From the NCBI RefSeq assembly GCF_018336975.1, contig NZ_CP025572.1, forward strand, positions 1,140,560-1,204,559: DNA of 64,000 nucleotides, in the 5' to 3' direction. Below the pieces are notes generated by a model. It searched no databases. It was not told the DNA's origin and saw only the letters and a program-made list of their open reading frames with translations. Shown here piece after piece: positions 57,413-64,000 of this stretch. Within the stretch, counting starts at the first letter, position 1. The number at the start of each line of letters is the position of its first letter. The DNA is from Marinomonas sp. CT5 (lineage in GTDB: Bacteria; Pseudomonadota; Gammaproteobacteria; Pseudomonadales; Marinomonadaceae). Both the position numbers and the translations under genes were made by a program.

Positions 57413-58183
57413 TTAATGTTTATATGAAGGGTCTTGTTTTTCAATAATACGTTTCATCGCCGCAAAAACATCTTCACCAGCGCCGTATTTAGGGTCGAGT
57501 GGAAGAGAGGCTGCGGTGCATTTTTTGCAAATGTCTTCCGGTATTTCGCGAACTTTTCCCATGGACATAGACGCCATTTGCACTTCACAAGCTCGATTAA
57601 CCAACCACATAAGGGCAAAGGCTTGAGCCAAGGTTCCACCCATGACCACGGGGCCATGGTTCCTTAGCATTAAAATCGGCTTACCTTCTGCGCTGTCAAT
57701 AATGCGTTGACCTTCATCCATATGCAGGGTGATGCCTTCGAAGTCGTGGTAAGCCACTTTGTTGTAGATTTGTGCTGAGTAGAAATTGCTATATGACATG
57801 CCATCTTCTAGGCAGCAAACGGCCAACGTCGGCGTGGTATGGACGTGCATAATACAGTGCGCACCTTCAACTTGCTCGTGAATGGCGCTATGGAAGGTAA
57901 ATCCAGCAGGGTTAATTGGCCAGTCAGAATGGCCAATGATATTGCCTTTTAAGTCGATTTTAACCAAGTTCGAAGCCGTTACCTCACTGTAATGTAGCCC
58001 AAAAGGGTTAATCAAAAAGTGTTCGTCTTCACCCGGTACGCGCAAAGAAATATGGTTGTAGATGGACTCATCCCATTTTAGGTAGGCAAAGATTCGGTAC
58101 ATGGCGGCTAAGTCCTGTCTCGCTTGCCATTCGGCATCACTGAATCGGCTGGGCTGTTCAAAATAGCGTTTTGCTGTAGACAT
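57413..58183 (-). CDS. Class II aldolase/adducin-domain protein
   Basis: The 256-residue protein has the class II aldolase fold with a metal site HVHTTPTLAVCC (HxH), a further His in LMLRNHGPVVMGGTL, and RVPGEDEHFLINPFGLHYSE near the start. Family members are zinc aldolases, epimerases or decarboxylases; the substrate is unknown. GAGAG precedes the ATG at 58183; an upstream in-frame start adds 21 hydrophobic residues without a ribosome site. It diverges from a LysR gene across 110 bp, which likely controls it. Confidence 0.82.
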   Translation of the reverse strand: MSTAKRYFEQPSRFSDAEWQARQDLAAMYRIFAYLKWDESIYNHISLRVPGEDEHFLINPFGLHYSEVTASNLVKIDLKGNIIGHSDWPINPAGFTFHSAIHEQVEGAHCIMHVHTTPTLAVCCLEDGMSYSNFYSAQIYNKVAYHDFEGITLHMDEGQRIIDSAEGKPILMLRNHGPVVMGGTLAQAFALMWLVNRACEVQMASMSMGKVREIPEDICKKCTAASLPLDPKYGAGEDVFAAMKRIIEKQDPSYKH

Positions 58184-58293
58184 AATTTCTCTCTTTTCTT
58201 GTTGTTTTGTTGTTAGGCTAAATAAAAAACTGGCTATAAAAAACAAAAATTAATATGGTGTAGCTCAATACTTTTTATGTAGCCATTACGATT

Positions 58294-59244
58294 ATGAACA
58301 GTAAACAATTAACCTTTTTTCTAAAAACAGCCGAGTTAAATAGCATTGCGGCAGCGGCAAGAGCTTTAGATGTCGCTCAGCCCAGTATCAGTTTGCAGAT
58401 TGAAAACCTTGAACATGAATTGGGGGCGAATTTATTTGATCGCAGCTTTCGTGGCGTGGTGTTAACTCAAAGCGGACAGATTTTTCGAGCCCATGCGCAA
58501 TCCATCATGCGTCAAATCGAACAAGCAAAATGCGATGTGCATCAGTTTGAGCATGAGCCATCGGGCGTTTTATCAATTGGCATGACTCAGCCCATTGGCA
58601 ATATTATTTCCGTGCCGTTATTGGCCTTGGTTGAACAGCGTTATCCTAAGATCACCTTGGATCTACATGCCGGCTTATCTTATAACTTGTCTAAGCAATT
58701 GTTGTCAGGAGAAATTGATATGGCTATTTCATCACCTGATGGATCGGACATGAGCCAAATTCGCCAACAAAAACTGTTCCGAGAAAAACTATTTTTGGCG
58801 CTGGGTTCTGAGCCCAAAGTGGCTTCTCATAAGGTGTTAAGTGGCGCTAAAAAAATGCGATTTTCTGAGCTGGCCCAGCATGAGGTGATTGTTACTGGTC
58901 CGCGTGATTCACTGGGTTATGTCTTGAGTCAATACGAAGAGGAAACCGGAGTTAAGTTGTCCCACAAGCCGGCTTTTGGGCAACTCATGACGACACTGCG
59001 CTATGTGGCGGATGGCCATGGAATTATGCTGTCACCTAGCTCTGCCTTTTATCATTTATTGCAGACAAATCAGATTCAAGCAATCGACATTGTGGCGCCA
59101 ACCCTATGGCGTGAAGTGTGTGTCTCCACCGCAATAGAAAGGCCGCAAACGGCTTTATTAAACGCAGTGATTCCTCTTATCAAGGAAGTCACAAAAGCCG
59201 AATGGGAGGCCGGACGCTGGCAGGGGGAACTATTAGTATCATGA
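58294..59244 (+). CDS. LysR-family regulator, divergent from the class II aldolase gene
   Basis: The 316-residue protein has the LysR helix-turn-helix (LNSIAAAARALDVAQPSISL, then LEHELGANLFDRSFRGVVL) and an effector domain with GVLSIGMTQPIGNIISVPLL. This branch resembles Nac/Cbl-like and aromatic-pathway regulators with a VTGPRDSLGY segment. The divergent class II aldolase gene is the probable target. It is tail-to-tail with another LysR gene 4 bp away. Confidence 0.87.
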   Translation: MNSKQLTFFLKTAELNSIAAAARALDVAQPSISLQIENLEHELGANLFDRSFRGVVLTQSGQIFRAHAQSIMRQIEQAKCDVHQFEHEPSGVLSIGMTQPIGNIISVPLLALVEQRYPKITLDLHAGLSYNLSKQLLSGEIDMAISSPDGSDMSQIRQQKLFREKLFLALGSEPKVASHKVLSGAKKMRFSELAQHEVIVTGPRDSLGYVLSQYEEETGVKLSHKPAFGQLMTTLRYVADGHGIMLSPSSAFYHLLQTNQIQAIDIVAPTLWREVCVSTAIERPQTALLNAVIPLIKEVTKAEWEAGRWQGELLVS

Positions 59245-59248
59245 TGCA

Positions 59249-60178
59249 TTAAGGTGAAGTTTTATTGTCTTGGGTTAATTCAGCAAAAACGTGTTGAGTG
59301 ATTTTGTTGAAAGACTGATAAGCCAGGTGTTCTTTTAATGCGTCTGAGCACATGATGTATATATTCCGTTCAATAGGAATGGCATCTTCTAAAGTAATTT
59401 CTTTTACAGAGTAATCGTCTTTAATCACAGATACAGGGAAATGGGGGAGAGCGGCTAAGTACCGACCCGTAGATAGCATTTTCATGATCATTACGGCGTC
59501 ATTTCGAAAGACCACTTTTGTTCGTGTACTGTGGATGCCGTAGGAAGTAAACATCTCTGTTGTTTGTTTTTCGAAATACGAGGCAATGCCCAAGCTAAGC
59601 CAATCAAGTTCAGCAAAATCCTCAATTTGAAGGTTTTTCTTATTGGCAAGCGGATGACTTTCACCACAAAAAATACCAATTCTATCTTCAATAATGAGTT
59701 CACGATGTAGGTGTTCTACTATTTTATCGGAAGGCTGCGGCGCAATGATAATGTCGAATTGATCATCCATGAGGCCTTCCAAAGCAATCGAAGGATTTAA
59801 GCAAGTAATGGTGATGGCTATATCAGGTTGCTCGGCTAACATTCTTTCAATTATGGTGGGCAGAACCCCCATGGCGAGTAGTGAGCCGGTTGCTATGCGC
59901 AAATTGTGCTTAATGCCCAATTTATAGCGAGAGACTTGCTCTTGAGCTGAGCTCAGTCTGCGAGAAATGGCGCGACCTTCTCGGGCCAAAGATTCACCTA
60001 TCGGCGTACTTGAAACACCAAATCGACTTCTTGTAAATAATTGTGCGCCAGCCTGCATTTCAAGAGTCGCCATGGCTCTGGTTAGGGTGGGTTGTGCCAC
60101 GTTTAAATGTTCTGATGCCGCGGTAATAGAACCTTTTTCTAGAATGATAGACAGATAAATAAGGTGTTTTGATTCCAT
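59249..60178 (-). CDS. LysR-family regulator next to the SulP transporter
   Basis: The 309-residue protein has a LysR DNA-binding domain (GSITAASEHLNVAQPTLTRA, then LEMQAGAQLFTRSRFGV) and an effector domain beginning NLRIATGSLLAMGVLPTIIE. It lies 20 bp downstream of the SulP gene on the same strand, so it may be cotranscribed with it and regulate the divergent SulP/TAXI-TRAP pair. It is convergent with the neighbouring LysR gene. The inducer is unknown. Confidence 0.87.
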   Translation of the reverse strand: MESKHLIYLSIILEKGSITAASEHLNVAQPTLTRAMATLEMQAGAQLFTRSRFGVSSTPIGESLAREGRAISRRLSSAQEQVSRYKLGIKHNLRIATGSLLAMGVLPTIIERMLAEQPDIAITITCLNPSIALEGLMDDQFDIIIAPQPSDKIVEHLHRELIIEDRIGIFCGESHPLANKKNLQIEDFAELDWLSLGIASYFEKQTTEMFTSYGIHSTRTKVVFRNDAVMIMKMLSTGRYLAALPHFPVSVIKDDYSVKEITLEDAIPIERNIYIMCSDALKEHLAYQSFNKITQHVFAELTQDNKTSP

Positions 60179-60198
60179 ACAGTCGGACCTACTAAGAC

Positions 60199-61962
60199 TT
60201 ACGCATTATTATTTTTTTGATGATCTGGAAAACTAGCACATTCATTGAAAATACGCGCGCTGCAATGGCGACACTTTTCTTTATTTATATGTTGCAAAAT
60301 GTCTGAAATCGCCTCTTTTGTATTTTTTGTTAGGTAATCGCTAAGAAGTGACTTGATAACAGGCATGGAACTAATTTCATCTAAGACGGTACCTTTAAGG
60401 GAACAAATCCTGACACAGCCGCCTAGTTTTTCAATTCGTGTTATTTCGGATTCAAGCAAATGGACGCCCGAGGCATCCATAAAATTGATGCCTTTGGCAA
60501 CAATGATGAGATGTTTTGTCCCATCCTTACTGAGTTTGCTGATTTCTTTTTGTACATAATCCACAGAGCCAAAATACAAGGACCCATCAATGCGGATAAT
60601 TTTTACTTGTGGACAAACGGCCAGAGAGTAGCGATGAATATTTCGGATGATTCTGTTTTCTGCGTCTTGTATCGGAGCGACCTCGATGAGTCTAGGTCTT
60701 GAGGTTCTGCGCAGATAAAAACCAATGGACAAAATAATGCCTACATAGATAGCAAGCTCTAATTGTATAAACAGCGTTGAAAAAAAAGTGCCTGATAGAA
60801 TGATTGCTTCTGCGTAGCTGAGTTTTAGAGTCTCGATGATTTCTTTTCTATTAATTAAGTTCCAAGCAATTAATAGTACGCTGCCAGCCATTGCTGGAAG
60901 TGGTAAATAGGAGGTCGCCGTTGGGATAAACGCAATCACGATAGCCACAATAATGGCGGCATACACCGCAGAAAGAGGGCTAACTGCTCCGGCGTCGTAA
61001 TTGGCACCAGATCGGGTGAATGAACCAGAGCTTGGATAACAGGAGAAAAAACCACCGACTAAATTCGACATTCCTTGCCCAACAAATTCCTGATTGCCAT
61101 CAATTATCTGTTTTGATCGGACTGAAATAGCACGAGCTATCGATACGGCTTCAATTAGCCCAAGTAATGCCACTGCGAAAGCGCCTGGAAATAGGTTATG
61201 AATACGTGAAGATGAAAAATCGGGTAAAGATAACTGGGGTAAGGTACCTGGCATACTTTGTACCATGGCAACCCCATGAGCTTGGCCATCTAGCCATAAG
61301 CAGATGATGCTACCAAACACCATGCCTATTAATAAATTGGGGAGCTTTTTGTTGATAAGTTTGATCAGCAGTGACGTGATTAAAGTGGCGATACCTATTA
61401 TCAAAGCGTAGACATTCAGTTCGCTAAAGTGTTCAACGAGAGCCGCTATTTCCTCGATGAATGATAGGTTTGATGCCAATTTGACCCCTAAAAAGTGCTT
61501 TATTTGGCTGGTGGCAATGAGTATGGCTGCGCCAGTAGTAAAGCCAATAATTACGGTATGAGAAATAAAATTGACCAAGGCCCCTAGTCGAAGAGCACCT
61601 AAAGAGAATTGTATCAGGCCTGTAAGAAATGAAAGAGTCACGACTATGGTCATTTGTTCTGCGATGGAGGAATAGCCTATTTGTTGTACAACAGAGGCGA
61701 CAACAATGGATAAAGCCGCTGTGGGACCTGAAATCATATGAAATGAACTGCCAAAGAGGGCGGCAACAGATGCTGAAACAATGGCTGTGTATAAGCCTAT
61801 TTCAGGTGGAAGCCCTGCGATATAAGCGTATGCCACACCTTGAGGTAAGACTAATACAGCCCCAGTGATGCCGGCCATCAGATCTTTTTTAAATGTAGCG
61901 GGTGTTTGTTGTTGAGCCCAAGAAAAGAAAGGAAATAAGACCGACAAGATGGCTTGAAGCAT
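60199..61962 (-). CDS. SulP-family anion transporter with STAS domain
   Basis: Inner-membrane anion transporter of 587 residues. The start is LSVLFPFFSWAQ, then the SulP signature region AGITGAVLVLPQGVAYAYIA, about 12 membrane helices with SFTRSGANYDAGAVSPLSAV, then a C-terminal STAS domain (IIVAKGINFMDASGVHLLES). A Cys-containing tail KCRHCSARIFNEC ends the protein, as in one branch of the family. Substrates of the family range from sulfate to bicarbonate, dicarboxylates and molybdate; none can be assigned. The ATG at 61962 is preferred to an upstream TTG or ATG that adds 41 unconserved residues. Confidence 0.9.
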   Translation of the reverse strand: MLQAILSVLFPFFSWAQQQTPATFKKDLMAGITGAVLVLPQGVAYAYIAGLPPEIGLYTAIVSASVAALFGSSFHMISGPTAALSIVVASVVQQIGYSSIAEQMTIVVTLSFLTGLIQFSLGALRLGALVNFISHTVIIGFTTGAAILIATSQIKHFLGVKLASNLSFIEEIAALVEHFSELNVYALIIGIATLITSLLIKLINKKLPNLLIGMVFGSIICLWLDGQAHGVAMVQSMPGTLPQLSLPDFSSSRIHNLFPGAFAVALLGLIEAVSIARAISVRSKQIIDGNQEFVGQGMSNLVGGFFSCYPSSGSFTRSGANYDAGAVSPLSAVYAAIIVAIVIAFIPTATSYLPLPAMAGSVLLIAWNLINRKEIIETLKLSYAEAIILSGTFFSTLFIQLELAIYVGIILSIGFYLRRTSRPRLIEVAPIQDAENRIIRNIHRYSLAVCPQVKIIRIDGSLYFGSVDYVQKEISKLSKDGTKHLIIVAKGINFMDASGVHLLESEITRIEKLGGCVRICSLKGTVLDEISSMPVIKSLLSDYLTKNTKEAISDILQHINKEKCRHCSARIFNECASFPDHQKNNNA

Positions 61963-62079
61963 GATGATTCCATTAGGTAGAAAAGGGTTAATCTGGGTTC
62001 TTTGAGTGTGTAATGAATGCCTATTTTTATAAATGATAAAACATAAAGTTTTATTCTTAAAATGATAAATCAGATATCC

Positions 62080-62133
62080 AATCAATCATTAATGGATATA
62101 ACATTGGTTTTTAGTATTCATTAATGATTGATT
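62080..62133. repeat. Perfect 15-bp inverted repeat between sulP-type and TAXI genes
   Basis: AATCAATCATTAATG (62080-62094) and CATTAATGATTGATT (62119-62133) are exact reverse complements with a 24-base spacer. Each arm also contains the self-complementary octamer CATTAATG. It lies in the 264-bp divergent control region, 118 bp upstream of the SulP start and 93 bp upstream of the TAXI gene, the place for a shared operator. Confidence 0.75.
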
Positions 62134-62226
62134 AATCTCTCAAAATCGTATTTTACGGATATAAAAATAGAAGGTAAATTGATGAGATAGCTAGACAAAA
62201 AAAATAACATCGAGCCGGAGAACAAA

Positions 62227-63234
62227 ATGTATAACCCTAGAAAACTTCTAAAAAATGGATTGTGTGCTGTTAGTGTCGTATTCGCTAGCTCATTTATGGC
62301 TTCATTCACTCATGCTGAGCAAATTGGCATGGAATCAGCTACGCCAAATAGCCTTCTGGGTATGCTACCTCAAGCCATGGCGCCTTATTGGTCTAAACAA
62401 GGTGTTGATATTCAATTATCTCTGAATCAGACATTAACTAAATCTCTTTTAAAGATTGGACAGGGGAGTTTGGACTCGGCTGTCATTCCACCTTTGGCTT
62501 TTTCTGCGATGGAAAAAGGGGTAGGACCATATGCAAGGATGGCAGATAAAGCGAAGGCTTTGTCTAAGAATGTACGAGGATTATTTACTTTACCAGGTAG
62601 TTATTATCATGCCATTACTCGAGCTGATTCGGGTATTAATACTTGGCCTGATGCAAAAGGCAAGCGAGTTTTTATTGGACCGCCAGCAGGTGCCGCTAAC
62701 TCGCAAATTATGAGTCTTGCTGCGGCAGGTGGGCTTGCTGAAGGTGAATATGAAGCCATTAAAGCGCCTTGGGGAGCGGCTGCGCAAAGTTATCAAGATG
62801 GACAGTTTGACGTGTTTGTCGGAACTTTTAGTTTGGGGTCTCAGTCTTTAGCTGAACTTAGTCTCTCCCATGATATACGCCTGCTCGGTATTCCCGGAGA
62901 CAAAATGGTGCCACCTAAAGGGCTAGGTATGCAGCCAGCAGAAATACCAGCGAATACTTACCCAGGTCAGGTAAACACTCAATCAGTTTTAACTTGGCAA
63001 ACTATCATGATGGTGGCCGTTAAAAAAGACCTGTCTGATGATATTGCCTATACCTTAACAAAACAGTTTGTTGAGCACCGTTTGGATTTGGCTAATTCAA
63101 ATCCCCTTTTTAATGATCTCCTAACAACGGATTATTTTGTTGGTGTTAATGCTCCTCTTCATCCGGGAGCGGTAAAGTATTATCGAGAAGCTGGAATCAC
63201 TATTCCTGAAGAGTTGTTGCCTCCACAGTCTTAA
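62227..63234 (+). CDS. TAXI-family TRAP transporter solute receptor
   Basis: Periplasmic receptor of a TAXI-type TRAP system. The 335 residues begin with a signal peptide (hydrophobic 13-28, cleavage near THAEQ). The TAXI fold follows with SLLKIGQGSLDSAVIPPLAF, GLFTLPGSYYHAITRADSGI, KGKRVFIGPPAGAANSQIM and APWGAAAQSYQDGQFDVFVG. GGAG at about 62216 precedes the ATG. A fused TRAP permease starts 74 bp later. TAXI substrates are poorly known (glutamate/ketoglutarate in some cases). Confidence 0.9.
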   Translation: MYNPRKLLKNGLCAVSVVFASSFMASFTHAEQIGMESATPNSLLGMLPQAMAPYWSKQGVDIQLSLNQTLTKSLLKIGQGSLDSAVIPPLAFSAMEKGVGPYARMADKAKALSKNVRGLFTLPGSYYHAITRADSGINTWPDAKGKRVFIGPPAGAANSQIMSLAAAGGLAEGEYEAIKAPWGAAAQSYQDGQFDVFVGTFSLGSQSLAELSLSHDIRLLGIPGDKMVPPKGLGMQPAEIPANTYPGQVNTQSVLTWQTIMMVAVKKDLSDDIAYTLTKQFVEHRLDLANSNPLFNDLLTTDYFVGVNAPLHPGAVKYYREAGITIPEELLPPQS

Positions 63235-63308
63235 CAACGGTTTACTAATCTTCTTATGTAATTATTCATTAAGCAAAGAGCAATGCTCTTTGCTTAAGGG
63301 AGCTTTTT

Positions 63309-64000
63309 ATGCTTTTTTCTTCTCGTCTTTTACTCAGATTAGTTTCGTCTGTCATTGTCATATTGAGTTTAATGATATGTTTATATGGCCTTGCGAATGT
63401 GATGCCTGCTATTGGTGATTTTCGTATAGGGCCATTTCCTCTGGTGTTTTTTAGAGCCACTTTTTTTGCCTTGTGTATTGTCACCATTGCTTTTTCGATG
63501 ATGGAAAGCTACCTGCTTGGAAAAACCAATATATTGGTAGCGGCTATCAGTACGGCATTCATGTTCGGCATGTTGTGGTGTTGCTGGTCTTTTTATCAAG
63601 TGAGTGCTGCGCTAGATGATGGGATGTTTTTGTTTGGCTCTAGCGAGATGTGGGTGGCGGTTTTAGCGTCAGCTGGTGCTCTGTTTTTCTGTTGGCGAAT
63701 TTGGGGGATTCCCGTTGCTCTACTTGGGGTAATTGGTATTTTGTATATGGCAACAGGTCAGTATTGGCCTGGTCCCCTACAAACCGTTAGTCATGATGTG
63801 AATGAGACACTGGCGCAAAATCTCTTATACAGTTTAGATTCTGGTATTTTAGGCAGTACTTTTGCAATCGTTATTACAACGGTATTTCCCTTCATCATTC
63901 TTGGTGCATTATTGGAAGGCGTTGGTGCGGGCGACTCGATGATCCGTATTGCTTTTCATTGGATGAGAAAAACAGCGGGTGGTCCAGCTCATGCGGCGGT
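63309..64000 (+). CDS. TRAP transporter 4TM/12TM fusion permease (partial, C-terminus outside window)
   Basis: Fused small and large permease partner of the TAXI receptor. About 230 codons are visible and the frame is open to the right edge. It starts ATG CTT at 63309 behind AAGGGAG, with hydrophobic segments at about 10-30, 40-62, 72-95, 108-135 and near the end. VITTVFPFIILGALLEGVGA and KTAGGPAHA are typical of the large-permease part in TRAP fusions. The remainder lies outside the window. Confidence 0.88.
   Translation, partial: MLFSSRLLLRLVSSVIVILSLMICLYGLANVMPAIGDFRIGPFPLVFFRATFFALCIVTIAFSMMESYLLGKTNILVAAISTAFMFGMLWCCWSFYQVSAALDDGMFLFGSSEMWVAVLASAGALFFCWRIWGIPVALLGVIGILYMATGQYWPGPLQTVSHDVNETLAQNLLYSLDSGILGSTFAIVITTVFPFIILGALLEGVGAGDSMIRIAFHWMRKTAGGPAHAA

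Overview
The window looks like a chromosomal segment of a marine gammaproteobacterium of the Oceanospirillales, most like Marinomonas. The basis is the moderately AT-rich base composition, the gammaproteobacterial housekeeping order pyrG-eno-ftsB-ispD-ispF-truD-surE-pcm-nlpD-rpoS, and the mix of TRAP transporters with aromatic-acid catabolism. This genus assignment rests on recognised protein families and gene order, not on a database search. I see no rRNA, tRNA, CRISPR array, insertion sequence or prophage.

Layout. (1) 1-2926: vanillate O-demethylation, with a partial vanR on the minus strand diverging from vanAB and three VanR-type palindromes between them. (2) 3104-13059: a long housekeeping block on the plus strand: CTP synthase, enolase, divisome protein FtsB, the isoprenoid enzymes IspD and IspF, TruD, SurE, Pcm, a DUF368/PopT undecaprenyl-phosphate translocase, NlpD and RpoS. 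(3) 13129-22434: a membrane protein of the AhpA/YtjB type with a degenerate cyclase-like domain, serB, a LysR regulator, an orphan HepT-like HEPN protein, the molybdenum cofactor operon moaA-moaB-moeA, tesB, queG and one unrecognised small protein. (4) 22872-32435: acetolactate synthase ilvIH, a nitrilase/GNAT/SnoaL-like trio, mtfA, and opgGH for osmoregulated periplasmic glucans.

(5) 32498-50847: a catabolic island. An Lrp-type regulator diverges from a fused E1 alpha-beta 2-oxoacid dehydrogenase and its E2. Then comes a complete phenylacetate pathway: paaX and paaY on the minus strand, paaFGHIJK and paaABCDE-paaZ on the plus strand. A hairpin terminator after paaK and two matching widely spaced inverted repeats, one before paaF and one before paaA, suggest two PaaX-controlled transcripts. 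(6) 50931-64000: a DctQMP TRAP transporter, an AraC regulator, a periplasmic copper amine oxidase (tynA), a class II aldolase, two tail-to-tail LysR genes, a SulP anion transporter, and a TAXI-type TRAP system whose permease runs off the right edge.

How the parts fit. TynA would turn phenylethylamine or tyramine into the aldehyde, which after oxidation feeds the Paa route; the 2-oxoacid dehydrogenase could feed acyl-CoA products from amino acids. These links are inferred from proximity. The most interesting sequence-level signals are: a pyrG promoter whose start region (C7-C8-G9 downstream of the -10) and leader could reproduce pyrC-style CTP-sensing start-site switching; VanR operators matching the alphaproteobacterial VanO sequence; the paired paa operators; a perfect 15-bp inverted repeat between sulP and the TAXI gene; and an orphan HepT-like gene without its MntA antitoxin.
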